Positions 52,034 to 61,452 of a stretch of 64,000 nt of DNA are shown here, piece by piece; positions within the stretch are counted from its first letter, which is position 1, and each line of letters starts with the position of its first letter. The notes beneath the pieces were generated by a model. The model was not told the DNA's origin and made no database searches. It saw only the letters and a program-made list of their open reading frames with translations. Both the position numbers and the translations under genes were made by a program. The DNA comes from Allobosea sp. OK403 (GTDB lineage: Bacteria > Pseudomonadota > Alphaproteobacteria > Rhizobiales > Beijerinckiaceae). The stretch lies in NCBI RefSeq assembly GCF_900113835.1, contig NZ_FOQV01000003.1:62001-126000 (forward strand). Direction: 5' to 3'.

Positions 52034-53323
52034 ATGCCGAGCTATCCCGACACCTTCTATGCTCGCACCATTGCGACGAGGCACGGCCGGCCTCCCCTGC
52101 GCGGACCTGTCGAGGTCGAGACCTGCATCGTCGGCGGCGGGCTGGCCGGGCTGACCTGCGCATACGAACTTGCCCGCGCCGGACGTTCGGTCGCGGTACT
52201 GGAGGCGCAAGCCGTCGGCTGGGGCGCGTCGGGGCGCAATGGCGGCTTCGTCGGCACGGGCTATTCGCGCGGCTACGCCTCGATCGCCGGCGCGATCGGC
52301 GAAGACAAGGCCCGCGCTCTGCACAGGCTTTCGATCGAGGGCCTGCGCATCGTCGCCGACACGATCCGTGACCTCGGCGTGACGGACAGCGTCGCCCCCC
52401 TTCCGGGCAAGGTCGCCGCCGTACGTTACGACGCCGGCGACAGGCTGCAGCGGACGGCAGAGCGGCTGGCGCGCGACTTCGGCTACGACGTGGAATTCTG
52501 GCCCCGGGACCAGGTTCGCGAGGTGCTGCGCTCGCCGAGCTATCATCAGGCCCTGTTCGATCCCAATTCCTTTCACATCCATCCGCTGAACTATGCCCGC
52601 GCGCTCGCCGACGCGATCGAGGCGCTGGGCGGGCTGGTCATCGAGGATGCCCGCGTCGTCTCGGCCGATCTGTCGGGTGCGCAGAAGCGTGTCGCCACGG
52701 AGGGCGGATCGGTCACGGCCAAGAATGTCGTGATTGCCTGCGGCGGCTACACCGACGGGCTGGTGCCGAAGCTGCGCGCCAGCCATTTGCCGATCGCAAC
52801 CTATGTGCTGACGACCGAAGCCGCGCCCGATGCGCTGGCGCAGGTCATCGGCACGCGCGCCGCCGTCAGCGACGACCGCCGTGCCGGGGATTACTACCGC
52901 TTGGTCGAGGACGGACAGCGCCTGCTCTGGGGCGGGCGCATCACCACCCGGACCAGCGAGCCGCGCGATCTCGCAGCGCTGCTACGCCGGACGATGATCG
53001 CGACTTATCCGCAGCTTGCGGAGCTGAAGATCGAGATGGCTTGGTCGGGCCTGATGTCCTATGCGCGGCATCTGATGCCGCAGATCGGCCGGCTCGGGCC
53101 CGGTGTCTGGCATTGCATGGGCTTCGGTGGGCACGGCCTCAATACGACGGCAATCGGCGGGCGCGTCGTCGCAGAGGGCATTCTGGGCACAAGCGACCGC
53201 CACACCCTGTTCGAGCCCTTCGGCCTCGTCTGGAACGGCGGCCCTTTCGGTACGGCCGCCGTACAGGCAACCTATTGGAGCTATCAGTTCGCCGACTGGT
53301 GGCGCGAGCGACGGACACCCTGA
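52034..53323 (+). CDS. FAD-dependent amine/amino-acid oxidoreductase (PuuB-like)
   Basis: A 429-residue DAO-superfamily flavoprotein. The N-terminal FAD motif is CIVGGGLAGLTCAYELARAG, followed by GWGASGRNGGFVGTG, the pattern of gamma-glutamylputrescine oxidase (PuuB/OrdL) and related enzymes, and the C-terminal GFGGHGLNTTAIGG loop. These oxidise an amine or N-substituted amino acid with oxygen or a quinone. The ATG at 52034 is chosen because the conserved N-terminus (SYPDTFYARTIATR) starts there; an AGGAG lies rather far upstream. The substrate is uncertain as no other polyamine genes are adjacent. Confidence 0.9.
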   Translation: MPSYPDTFYARTIATRHGRPPLRGPVEVETCIVGGGLAGLTCAYELARAGRSVAVLEAQAVGWGASGRNGGFVGTGYSRGYASIAGAIGEDKARALHRLSIEGLRIVADTIRDLGVTDSVAPLPGKVAAVRYDAGDRLQRTAERLARDFGYDVEFWPRDQVREVLRSPSYHQALFDPNSFHIHPLNYARALADAIEALGGLVIEDARVVSADLSGAQKRVATEGGSVTAKNVVIACGGYTDGLVPKLRASHLPIATYVLTTEAAPDALAQVIGTRAAVSDDRRAGDYYRLVEDGQRLLWGGRITTRTSEPRDLAALLRRTMIATYPQLAELKIEMAWSGLMSYARHLMPQIGRLGPGVWHCMGFGGHGLNTTAIGGRVVAEGILGTSDRHTLFEPFGLVWNGGPFGTAAVQATYWSYQFADWWRERRTP

Positions 53324-53442
53324 ATCGATCCGTTCGAGCCGAGCGCCGATGAGGCCGTGTATCGATCGCCAGGGTCGATCCGGCCATTCTCTCGACATAT
53401 GCCGACCTCTATGAGCTCACGCCTACGAAGCATCCCCAAGCC

Positions 53443-53934
53443 ATGGCCGAAGACGCCCCCCAAAGAAATCGTCACACGGTTCATCAATCGATCCGCATCA
53501 CCGCGGCCCCTCGGAAGGTCTGGGCTGCCCTGGTTGCTTCCTGGGCCGGGGAGACATGGCGCAACGCCGACTTCGAGACCGACTGGCAAATCGGCAGCCC
53601 GATCGCGATAACGGCGAGGATCGGGGAAAAGCGCTATAGGGACAAAGGGCGCGTCATCCGCGCCGAGCCATACGACCTGCTGCAATACGCCTATTGGTCA
53701 CGCATCTCCGGCCTTCCGGATGTTCCGTCATCCTACTCCACGGTCACGTTCAAGATCATACCGGAAGGCGACCAGGTTCTGCTGGAGGTCGAGCAGGACG
53801 TACCGCCGTCGCCGCTTCGTCAGGGCAAGGACTGGTCCATCGGGCCTGAAACGGGTTTCAGGCATGTCGAGTTCTATTGGCGCTCGACATTGCCGATCTT
53901 GAAACGCGTCGTGGAACAAGACGCTGCACTATAA
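53443..53934 (+). CDS. SRPBCC (START-like) family protein
   Basis: A 163-residue protein of the SRPBCC/AHSA1-like superfamily, a helix-grip fold that binds hydrophobic ligands. Recognisable features are HQSIRITAAPRKVWAALV near the N-terminus, PYDLLQYAYWS in the middle, and the final helix FRHVEFYWRSTLPILKRVV. No enzymatic residues are defined. The start at 53443 is an ATG without a strong binding site. It lies 119 bases after the FAD oxidoreductase on the same strand. The ligand is unknown. Confidence 0.85.
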   Translation: MAEDAPQRNRHTVHQSIRITAAPRKVWAALVASWAGETWRNADFETDWQIGSPIAITARIGEKRYRDKGRVIRAEPYDLLQYAYWSRISGLPDVPSSYSTVTFKIIPEGDQVLLEVEQDVPPSPLRQGKDWSIGPETGFRHVEFYWRSTLPILKRVVEQDAAL

Positions 53935-54063
53935 CTCTCATCTTCACCGTGCTCGCCTCGCCAATGCCGGCATGCAGAAGGCCGCCGGCAAGCCGGCGGC
54001 CTTCTGAACTCCAGGACGAGCGCGCTGCACCCGGGCGCAGCCGGCCGCCGAGGCGCCGTCGTC

Positions 54064-54480
54064 TCAGCGGCGCTTGCGGCGCTGCTGGCCGAGGCCCATC
54101 TTCTTGGCGAGCTGCGAGCGCGCTTCAGCGTAGTTGGGGGCGACCATCGGATAATCGGGCGGCAGGCCCCACTTCTCGCGGTACTGCTCCGGAGACATGT
54201 TGTATTGCGTCCGCAGATGGCGCTTCAGCGACTTGAACTTCTTTCCGTCCTCAAGGCAGATCAGGTAATCGGCCGTGATCGACTTCTTGACCGGAATCGC
54301 GGGCTTGGGCGCCTCCGCCGGCAGGATCGGAGCGGCTCCCCCGACAACGCGGCTCAGCGCAGCATGCACATCACTGATCAGAGCAGGCAATTCGGACACA
54401 GGAACAGAATTGTTCGAGACATAGGCCGACACGATGTCAGCCGTCAGCTCGATGAAATCCGAACCGTCATTATCAGTCAT
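54064..54480 (-). CDS. MucR/Ros family transcriptional regulator
   Basis: A 138-residue regulator of the MucR/Ros family, which in this order controls exopolysaccharide, motility and cell-cycle genes by binding AT-rich DNA. The N-terminal 60 residues mediate oligomerisation. The zinc-finger-like region is [20 protein letters not shown] with [13 protein letters not shown]. Of the four Ros zinc ligands (C-x2-C, H, H) this protein keeps C75 and H88, but has D78 for the second Cys and Y93 for the last His, as in non-zinc members of the family. The ATG at 54480 follows AAGGAG. A palindrome lies upstream at 54760-54788. Confidence 0.93.
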   Translation of the reverse strand: MTDNDGSDFIELTADIVSAYVSNNSVPVSELPALISDVHAALSRVVGGAAPILPAEAPKPAIPVKKSITADYLICLEDGKKFKSLKRHLRTQYNMSPEQYREKWGLPPDYPMVAPNYAEARSQLAKKMGLGQQRRKRR

Positions 54481-54885
54481 AATAGCATCACTCCTTTTGT
54501 GTTCTTGGACCAAGGCCTTGCCTGATCGCCCACGCCGGTCAAGGCGCTGATGCCTACGCTGATAACGGCCTGCGGTTGGTCAAGAACCTGCAGCCATAGA
54601 ATCATCCCAAGCGGATCGACCAGATAGTCATGTAGTCGATACTCAACGACACCGCAAGTGAATGAAGCGGCACGAATACGATCGCGGGCAAGCAATATCG
54701 CAGCGGGCCTAAATGCAGTGGCGCTCGGCACTATGCAGGTACGTGCATTAGCGCTCGCCATGGTTGTCTTGTCAGATATGACAACCATCTCTACCAGTCA
54801 TCGGCGACAGAGGATCATGGTGCCTTCAATGAGCGCAGCGAAATATTCAGAAAACATTTTAACGTCTTCATCGCGCCGGAGAATC
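54481..54885. other. AT-richer intergenic region between mucR-like and ptrB-like genes
   Basis: A divergent region of 405 bases, more AT-rich than average, as expected for a MucR autoregulated promoter. It contains the inverted repeat at 54760-54788. The open frame that continues upstream of the oligopeptidase start has no coding character and is rejected. Confidence 0.55.
54760..54788. promoter_or_regulatory. Inverted repeat ATGGTTGTC/GACAACCAT
   Basis: Perfect nine-base arms at 54760-54768 and 54780-54788 with an 11-base spacer that itself contains TGTC-AGATA-TGACA symmetry. It lies about 280 bases upstream of the mucR-like start and 98 upstream of the oligopeptidase start. It may be an operator or a leader hairpin. 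Confidence 0.4.
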
Positions 54886-56997
54886 ATGCCTCCGCGGGCC
54901 GAGATCCGCACGCAGACGAAGACCGTCCATGGCGTGGAACTTCGCGACGACTATGGCTGGCTGCGCGCCTCCAACTGGAAAGATGTGCTGCGTGACCCGG
55001 ACGCGCTGCCGAAGGACATTCGAGACTATCTCGAAGCCGAAAACAGCTATTGCAAGACGCTGATGGCCCCGACGCGCCCGCTGCAGCGCGCGCTCGTCAA
55101 GGAAATGCGCGGGCGTATCAAGGAAGACGACGCCAGCGTGCCGCAGCCCGACGGTCCGTTTCTGTATTATTCGCGCTACCGCAAGGGCGGCGAACATCCC
55201 CTGATCTGCCGCAAGCCGCGCAACGCCAAAGCCGGGAGCAAGCCGCGCGAGCAGATCATGCTCGACGCCGACGCCCTCTCCGAAGGCAAGGATTTCTTCG
55301 ACCTCGGCGACGCCAGCCACAGCCCCGACCACAGCCTGCTCGCCTGGAGCGCCGACGAGGCCGGCTCGGAATTGCACAGCATCCGGATCCGCGATCTCGC
55401 CACCGGCCAGGATCTGGAAGACCGTATCGACGATACAACCGGAGAGATGGTCTGGGCGCGCGATTCACGCTCCTTCGCCTATGTCCGGCTCGATGCCGAC
55501 CACAGGCCGTCCAAGGTCTTCCGGCACCGTCTCGGAACTGATGCTGCGAGCGATGAATTGCTGCATGACGAAAGCGATGCCGGCATGTTCGTCGACATCG
55601 ACGAAACCCAGTCGGGCCGCTTCCTGCTGATCTCGATCGGCGATCACGAGACCTCGGAGATCCGGGTCGTCGATCTCGCTTTGCCCGATTCGCGGCCGGT
55701 GACGATCGCCCCGCGCCTGCTGGGCCGCCAATACAGTGTCGAGCATCACGGCGATGCGTTCCTGATCCTGACCAATACTGACGGCGCCGAGGACTTCAAG
55801 ATCGTCACCGTCCCCCTCGCCTCGCCCGGGCCCGAGCAATGGCGCGATCTCGTGCCGCATCGGCAGGGAACGCTGATCCTCAGCCATCTCTGTCTCGCGG
55901 GCCGATTGATCCGGCTTGAGCGCGAGGACGGCCTGCCGCGCATCGTGATCCGCGACCTTGCCTGCGGCAGCGAGAGCCAGATCGCCTTCGATGAGGAGGC
56001 CTATGGCCTGGGCCTCGACGCCGGCTATGAATTCCAGACCGACAGCCTGCGCTTCATCTACGCCTCGATGGCGCGGCCGGCCGAGACCTATGATTACGAC
56101 ATGGCGACCGCAGAGCGCACCCTGCTGAAACGGCAGGAGGTGCCGTCCGGCCATGACCCGGCGGCCTATCGCGTGCGCCGCATCTTCGCGACAGCCAAGG
56201 ACGGCGCCAAGGTGCCGATCTCCCTGCTGCACCGGGCGGATACGAAGCTCGACGGCTCGGCGCCCTGCCTGCTCTACGGCTATGGCTCCTATGGCTCGGC
56301 GATGTCGGCCTCGTTCCGGACACGGCCCCTGAGCCTGGTCGATCGCGGCTTCGTCTACGCCATCGCCCATGTGCGCGGCGGCACCGACAAGGGCTGGCGC
56401 TGGTATCTCGACGGCAAGCGCGACAAGAAGACCAACACCTTCACCGATTTCATCGCCGCCGCCGAGGCGCTCACCGAGGCGGGCTTCACGGCGCGCGGGC
56501 GCATCGTGGCGCAGGGCGGCAGCGCCGGCGGGATGCTGATGGGCGCCGTCGCCAACATGGCCCCGAGCCTCTTCGCCGGCATCCTCGCCGAGGTGCCCTT
56601 CGTCGACGTGCTCAACACGATCCTCGACGACACCTTGCCTCTGACCCCGCCGGAATGGCCGGAATGGGGCGATCCGATCCGCGATGTCGCAGCCTTCGAG
56701 ACGATCCGCAGCTATTCGCCCTATGACAACGTCAAGGCCCAGGCCTATCCGCCTATCCTGGCGATGGGCGGCCTCACCGATCCGCGCGTGACCTATTGGG
56801 AGCCGGCGAAATGGGTGGCGCGGCTGCGCGCGACCATGACCGGGGGCGGCCCGGTCATGCTCCACACCAATATGGAGGCCGGCCATGGCGGTTCGGCCGG
56901 GCGCTTCGATTCGCTGAAGGAAACCGCCCTCTCCTATGCTTTCGCGATCCAGGCCGTCGGAGAAGGCTGGCCCAAATCGGGTGGGCCGGAAGCCTGA
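54886..56997 (+). CDS. ptrB: Oligopeptidase B (S9A prolyl oligopeptidase family)
   Basis: A 703-residue serine peptidase that cleaves after Arg or Lys in short peptides. An N-terminal seven-blade beta-propeller (about 70-410) covers a C-terminal alpha/beta-hydrolase. The catalytic triad is S546 in AQGGSAGGML, D632 in GGLTDPRV and H667 in MEAGHGGSAGR. DDYGWLRASNWKDVLRDPD at the N-terminus and YGYGSYGSAM in the hydrolase part match oligopeptidase B. The length fits (about 690). The ATG at 54886 follows GGAG; the open frame is longer upstream. The protein is cytoplasmic, without a signal peptide. Confidence 0.93.
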   Translation: MPPRAEIRTQTKTVHGVELRDDYGWLRASNWKDVLRDPDALPKDIRDYLEAENSYCKTLMAPTRPLQRALVKEMRGRIKEDDASVPQPDGPFLYYSRYRKGGEHPLICRKPRNAKAGSKPREQIMLDADALSEGKDFFDLGDASHSPDHSLLAWSADEAGSELHSIRIRDLATGQDLEDRIDDTTGEMVWARDSRSFAYVRLDADHRPSKVFRHRLGTDAASDELLHDESDAGMFVDIDETQSGRFLLISIGDHETSEIRVVDLALPDSRPVTIAPRLLGRQYSVEHHGDAFLILTNTDGAEDFKIVTVPLASPGPEQWRDLVPHRQGTLILSHLCLAGRLIRLEREDGLPRIVIRDLACGSESQIAFDEEAYGLGLDAGYEFQTDSLRFIYASMARPAETYDYDMATAERTLLKRQEVPSGHDPAAYRVRRIFATAKDGAKVPISLLHRADTKLDGSAPCLLYGYGSYGSAMSASFRTRPLSLVDRGFVYAIAHVRGGTDKGWRWYLDGKRDKKTNTFTDFIAAAEALTEAGFTARGRIVAQGGSAGGMLMGAVANMAPSLFAGILAEVPFVDVLNTILDDTLPLTPPEWPEWGDPIRDVAAFETIRSYSPYDNVKAQAYPPILAMGGLTDPRVTYWEPAKWVARLRATMTGGGPVMLHTNMEAGHGGSAGRFDSLKETALSYAFAIQAVGEGWPKSGGPEA

Positions 56998-58470
56998 TCA
57001 GACGCCGAGGCGGCTCTTCTCGCTGGCGAGATAGATCTTCAGCTCGTCCATCGAGGCGAATTTGTAGTCGCCATCGGGCGTGCGCGCCTTGATCGAGCCA
57101 TCGGCGAAGATGGTGAAATGCGCGTCGCCGACCTGATAGGCGCCGACGATGCCCTCATCCGAGGCCGCCGGTGGCGCGGCAGCGGAAGCTTCCGCGTCAG
57201 GAACTTCCTCGCCGGGAGCTTCCTCGCCGGGTTTGGCCGACGCGGCATCATCTTCGCCCGCCTCGTCTTCGAGCTGCTCGCTCGCCGCAGCCGGCTCGGC
57301 CTCGTGCTCATGCCCGTGCTCTTGCGCCGGCACGTCGACACCATGCGTCACAGGCGGCCATGGCGGCAGCTCGGCCTCGCTCTGCGGAGCCTCGGCGGGA
57401 GCGGGGGCTGAACCCTGCGCATGATCATGGGCATCGCCATCATCGGGGAACCAGGAATCGTGCTTTCGCGAGGGCGGCGCCATCCAGGCGGCAGCGGATT
57501 CGATCGCCTCTGGATCGCGAACTGCCGATAGCGGGGTCTCCGTCTCGGCCGATGCGGAGGCCGCGCCTGGCTCGCCGAACTGCAAGCGCTTGGACAGGCT
57601 GTCACGCAAGGCGCCGAACTCGTCATCGAGCCCCGTCATGCTCGAAGCGGCAGATTCGCGGGATCGCGGCTCGGGCTCCGGCTCCGGCCAGCGCAACAAC
57701 TCCTCGAAAGAGCCTTCGAGATCGCTCTGCGCGGAACCGTGCGGTTCGGCCTCGGTCGAAGCCTTGGCCTGCAACGGCTCAGCTTCAGCGATCGACACGG
57801 CCTTGTCCCCATCCGCCGCCTCGGGAGTGAACTCCTTCGCTTGCTCCTCAGCCGCAGCGGGCTCCGCTTCCGACGGCTCGGCCGCTTTCGGTGCGTCAAA
57901 TGGAGCCGAGCTTGCAGCCGCTGCCGCCGCCGTCGACGATGCTTCCTCATGCGCGAGCAGCTCGCCGAAGAAATCAGGCTCATGCTCGGCAGCCGGCTCC
58001 GCCTCAGGCGAGACGCCCGACTGCGCCGCATGCGCCGCGCTGCCGGCAATCACGGCTGCGCCGGCTCCTGCCGCCAGGCCAAGCCCCGCAACCGCCCCCG
58101 CAGTCATCCCCGCAGTCCCTTGGCCCCGATGGGCAGCGCCTTCAGCGGGAACCGGCTCGCCGCCGGCCATCGAAGCGAGCGATGCTGCCAGCACGGCGTT
58201 GGAAAGGTTCGTCCTGACGCGGCGGATCTCGACCAATACATAAGACAGCATCAGCATGAGCAGGCCGGCCGTCGCGGCGATCGCACCGATGATCACTTCG
58301 GTGAAACCGCGCTCGAGCACCAGATAGGGCCAGCCATCGACGATGGCCGCAGCGCCGCCACCGAGGAAAGCAAGGCCCAGCAAGATGAAGATCGTGATCA
58401 ATGCAGCGTTCCTGACAAGACGGCCGAAATGGCCGACGATGGCACAGGCATTCCAGCCATCTTCTAACAC
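56998..58470 (-). CDS. Membrane protein with acidic Ala/Glu-rich linker
   Basis: A 490-residue protein. Two membrane helices lie at about 22-44 and 58-81, then a third hydrophobic, alanine- and glycine-rich stretch at about 120-150. A very acidic low-complexity linker (Ala, Glu, Pro and Ser, about 150-430) follows, and a compact C-terminal domain of about 50 residues (YQVGDAHFTIFADGSIKARTPDGDYKFASMDELKIYLASEK) that looks conserved. The start is a GTG at 58470; no ATG fits before the first helix. I do not recognise a named family. It is convergent with ptrB, and their stops nearly touch. Confidence 0.75.
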   Translation of the reverse strand: MLEDGWNACAIVGHFGRLVRNAALITIFILLGLAFLGGGAAAIVDGWPYLVLERGFTEVIIGAIAATAGLLMLMLSYVLVEIRRVRTNLSNAVLAASLASMAGGEPVPAEGAAHRGQGTAGMTAGAVAGLGLAAGAGAAVIAGSAAHAAQSGVSPEAEPAAEHEPDFFGELLAHEEASSTAAAAAASSAPFDAPKAAEPSEAEPAAAEEQAKEFTPEAADGDKAVSIAEAEPLQAKASTEAEPHGSAQSDLEGSFEELLRWPEPEPEPRSRESAASSMTGLDDEFGALRDSLSKRLQFGEPGAASASAETETPLSAVRDPEAIESAAAWMAPPSRKHDSWFPDDGDAHDHAQGSAPAPAEAPQSEAELPPWPPVTHGVDVPAQEHGHEHEAEPAAASEQLEDEAGEDDAASAKPGEEAPGEEVPDAEASAAAPPAASDEGIVGAYQVGDAHFTIFADGSIKARTPDGDYKFASMDELKIYLASEKSRLGV

Positions 58471-58709
58471 ATTGAATAAGAGAGCGTTTCGATAACGCGC
58501 CCGGATAGGACGATGAATCGGGCGTCAATGAGGCGCGCCCGTTCTCAAGACATGGCCCAGCCCCCCGCTGAAGCGGTTGCCCATGGCGAGGTGGAGGCTT
58601 AACTAGCGTATGGAGTGGCGGGCCGCTCCCCCAAGGCGACCCGGCTCGAACCGTTCACCGGAAAGCCATTCTCAGTTCAAGCGATTTGACAGCCCAAGGA
58701 GAGGCAACA

Positions 58710-59309
58710 ATGTCCTTTACCCTTCCCGATCTGCCCTACGCCCATGACGCGCTTCAGCCCTTCATGTCGAAGGAAACGCTGGAATTCCACCACGACAAGC
58801 ATCATCTCGCCTATGTCACCAACGGCAACAACGCGATCAAGGGCACCGAATTCGAGGGCAAGTCGCTCGAGGAGATCGTCAAGGCCTCGTTTGGCAAGAA
58901 CCCGGCCGTGTTCAACAATGCCGGCCAGCACTACAACCATCTGCACTTCTGGAAGTGGATGAAGCCCAATGGCGGCGGCAAGCTGCCGGGCGCGCTGGAG
59001 AAGGCGATCGTCGACTCCTTCGGCTCGGTCGAGAAGTTCAAGGAAGACTTCGTCGCCGCCGGCGTCGGCCAGTTCGGCTCGGGCTGGGCCTGGCTGGAAG
59101 TGAAGGGCGGCAAGCTCGCCATCTCCAAGACCCCGAATGGCGAGAGCCCGCTGGTCCATGGCGCGACCCCGATCCTGGGCGTCGACGTCTGGGAGCACTC
59201 CTACTACATCGATTACCGCAACCGCCGTCCCGACTATCTCAAGGCTTTCCTCGAGAGCCTGGTGAACTGGGACTACGTCGCCGAGCTCTATGACGGCGCC
59301 AAGGCCTGA
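58710..59309 (+). CDS. sodB: Superoxide dismutase, Fe/Mn type
   Basis: A 199-residue enzyme that dismutes superoxide. The metal ligands are H27 (LEFHHDKHH), H77 (QHYNHLHFW), D160 and H164 (GVDVWEHSYYIDY). The length and the GSGWAWL segment are of the family. Sequence features such as the QHYNHLHFW segment resemble the alphaproteobacterial Fe-type or cambialistic enzymes; metal use cannot be settled by eye. The ATG at 58710 follows AAGGAGAGG. No signal peptide, so it is cytoplasmic. A strong hairpin terminator lies 28 bases after the stop. Confidence 0.95.
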   Translation: MSFTLPDLPYAHDALQPFMSKETLEFHHDKHHLAYVTNGNNAIKGTEFEGKSLEEIVKASFGKNPAVFNNAGQHYNHLHFWKWMKPNGGGKLPGALEKAIVDSFGSVEKFKEDFVAAGVGQFGSGWAWLEVKGGKLAISKTPNGESPLVHGATPILGVDVWEHSYYIDYRNRRPDYLKAFLESLVNWDYVAELYDGAKA

Positions 59310-59336
59310 AGCCTTCGAAGCCTGAGACAGATATGC

Positions 59337-59362
59337 AAACGGGGCCCTCGCGGGCCCCGTTT
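59337..59362. terminator. Hairpin terminator after sodB
   Basis: Perfect 11-base stem AAACGGGGCCC/GGGCCCCGTTT with loop TCGC, 28 bases after the sodB stop. The T-rich end is short (TTT within the stem), but position and strength fit a terminator. Confidence 0.75.
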
Positions 59363-59386
59363 CGCGTTGGCGCGAGCGATCTGCCA

Positions 59387-59510
59387 GAACAGGATGCGAA
59401 AAAGTGGGAGCCGGTTTTTCGCTTCGATCCTGCTCTCACTTTTAGATGAGAGACGGATTCAGATGTCAGATGGGATCACTTGATGATCCCGCCTGAAATC
59501 ATCCGGCTCT
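59387..59510. repeat. Two-hairpin dispersed element (REP-C, copy with second hairpin)
   Basis: CAGGATGCGAAAAA, GTGGGAGCCGG and TTTTTCGC, then CGATCCTGCTCT (four extra bases in the right arm) form the first hairpin, about 59390-59436. TTTAGATGAGAGACGGATTC follows as in the 14747 element, then the second, degraded hairpin (GATGTCAGATGGGATCA/TGATCCCGCCTGAAATC) to ATCCGGCTCT at 59510. Confidence 0.8.
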
Positions 59511-59613
59511 AGAGCATTTTCGAGCGAAATGGACACCGGTTCGCGTGAAGAAAATGCGATAAAACAAGGAGATAGAGGATTTTCGCGTTTCGGAGAAACG
59601 CGGAAATGCTCTA
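59511..59613. repeat. ACCGGTT-containing element downstream of the MCP gene
   Basis: AGAGCATTT at 59511-59519 pairs with AAATGCTCT at 59605-59613. Inside are GAGCGAAATGGACACCGGTTCG (shared with 26690-26734 in reverse) and a hairpin CGCGTTTC/GAAACGCG at 59584-59601. It lies immediately beyond the stop of the chemotaxis receptor gene and may end its transcription. Confidence 0.75.
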
Positions 59614-61305
59614 GGCGGCGACGCTGTGCAGGAACTGGTCGACCGTGGCGCGCAGGCGCAGAGCCTGGGCCGCGACCTCTCCTGCCGCGCCCCTGACCTG
59701 CTCCGCCGACTGCCCGGTTTCCTCGACGCTGTCGGCAAGCACGCTCAGATCGCTCGACACCGACAGGGCCGAGGAGCTCGCCATGGCGACGCCGCTGGCG
59801 ATCTCGCCCGTCGCGATAGCCTGCTGCTCGATCGAGGCCGCGACCGAATTGGCGAAGCTCTCGATCGCGCCCATGCGTTCGGCGATGTTCTGGATCGCAC
59901 CGACGACCTCGCCGGTCGCGCCCTGGATGGCACCGACCTGGGCGACGATGCGGTCGGTCGCATCAGCCGTCTGCGAAGCCAGGCTCTTGACCTCGGCGGC
60001 GACGACCGCAAAGCCGCGCCCGGCCTCGCCGGCGCGGGCCGCTTCGATGGTCGCGTTCAGCGCCAGGAGATTGGTCTGGGCCGCAATGTCACGGATCAGG
60101 TTCACCACCTCGCCGATGGCGCGCGCCGTCTCGTCGAGCGCACGCACCGAGCTTGCCGTATCGCGCGAGACGGAGGCCGCCTCGACAATCTCGGCGCGGA
60201 CGCGCCGGACCTGGAACTCGACCTCGCGAATGGCCGCACCCATCTCCTCTGCCGCCTGGGCGGCGTTCTCCACATTGACGGACGCCCCTTGCGAGTTCTT
60301 CGCCGCACGCGCCGCACGGCCCGAGGATTCCGCCGCCACGCGGGCAAGGCCGTCAGAGGCCTCGCTCATCCGGTCGGCATTGCTCTTGAAGGCTTCCAGC
60401 GCGACGCCGACCTCGGCGCGGAACAGCGCGATCGCCTCATCGACCCGCTGCTGGTGCTGGCGTCGCTCCGTTTCCGAAACATGCTGCTTCTCCTGCAGGA
60501 CCGCGCGCTCGCCGAGCCGGACCTTGAGGATGCCGAGCGCATGGGCGATGGCGCCGATCTCGTCACGCCGGCCGAGTGCGTCGATGGGCGTGTCGAGCTT
60601 GCCGTCGGAGATGCTGACGATCGCCTGCGTCATGCTTTTCAGCGGCTTCATGGTGCGCGAGAGCGAGATCCAGAGCAGAGGCCCCAGGACCAGCAGGATG
60701 GCGATACCGAAGCCGATCGTCGCGACCTGTTCCCAGTTGGATCTCGCGACCAGACGCGTCTTGTCGAAGCGGATCGCGATATAGCCGATCTGCTTCTGGA
60801 TTCCGCCGATCTTCACCACATGCAGCTTCGTGACATAGGTCTGATCCTCGATCTCGGTCGAGGTCACGCCCGCCATGACGTCCCAGGGCGCGCGGCCGAG
60901 CGCAGCCGTCAGCGCACGCGGTGTCAGGGAGAGGCGCGCCTCTTCGGTGCGGCCAGCGCCCGCCAGGATCGAAAGATCGTCGGCCACGATGCCGGAATCG
61001 AAATCGGGATCGCGCCGCAGGGATTCCAGGATGTAGCCCAGCGTGGTGGTATCGCGCGCCAGGATCAGTGCCGGCGAGGCGTTGACGACCATGGTGGTCA
61101 GCGCCGTCATCTTCTGTTCCAGGTCGCCGCGCGTCTTGGCGTCGTTATAGCGCGCGACGGCAACCACGACGAAAACAATGGCGATCGCGACGAGAGCCAC
61201 CGCCGCGCCGGCGATCTGGCTGCCCAGCGACTGGGTGACGCCTTCCCTGGTCGCGAGCGCCTGGGCAGAGGTCGCTGCCTTGCCGGCCCGCCTGAACCAC
61301 TTCAT
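59611..61305 (-). CDS. Methyl-accepting chemotaxis protein
   Basis: A 564-residue chemoreceptor. A membrane helix (about 30-52), a periplasmic sensor region of about 130 residues without a recognised domain, a second helix (about 190-215), a HAMP domain ([26 protein letters not shown]) and a long cytoplasmic signalling coiled coil. The hairpin tip is [35 protein letters not shown], the conserved CheA/CheW contact (here quoted only as positions around 425-460). No C-terminal CheR-tether pentapeptide is present. ATG at 61305. The ligand is unknown. Confidence 0.95.
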   Translation of the reverse strand: MKWFRRAGKAATSAQALATREGVTQSLGSQIAGAAVALVAIAIVFVVVAVARYNDAKTRGDLEQKMTALTTMVVNASPALILARDTTTLGYILESLRRDPDFDSGIVADDLSILAGAGRTEEARLSLTPRALTAALGRAPWDVMAGVTSTEIEDQTYVTKLHVVKIGGIQKQIGYIAIRFDKTRLVARSNWEQVATIGFGIAILLVLGPLLWISLSRTMKPLKSMTQAIVSISDGKLDTPIDALGRRDEIGAIAHALGILKVRLGERAVLQEKQHVSETERRQHQQRVDEAIALFRAEVGVALEAFKSNADRMSEASDGLARVAAESSGRAARAAKNSQGASVNVENAAQAAEEMGAAIREVEFQVRRVRAEIVEAASVSRDTASSVRALDETARAIGEVVNLIRDIAAQTNLLALNATIEAARAGEAGRGFAVVAAEVKSLASQTADATDRIVAQVGAIQGATGEVVGAIQNIAERMGAIESFANSVAASIEQQAIATGEIASGVAMASSSALSVSSDLSVLADSVEETGQSAEQVRGAAGEVAAQALRLRATVDQFLHSVAA

Positions 61306-61452
61306 TGCGCAGATGTCTCCCCGCTGTCGCGTGCAGAATGCTAGGCGCGCAATCGACTGCGATCCCCGAACACGCAACATGAAGGAACGAGGTAAAGAAT
61401 AGCTTGCGTGAAGCAGCGGTTTAACGCTGTTCGCTGGCCGAACCGGCTCTCG

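Noticed and set aside
54658..54885. N-terminal extension of oligopeptidase B
   Set aside because: The segment has promoter-like composition and an inverted repeat, and a well-placed GGAG-ATG occurs at 54886.
55465..56886. 473-residue minus-strand frame opposite oligopeptidase B
   Set aside because: Antisense shadow without motifs.
59626..61344. 572-residue plus-strand frame opposite the chemotaxis receptor
   Set aside because: Antisense shadow of the coiled-coil coding sequence.
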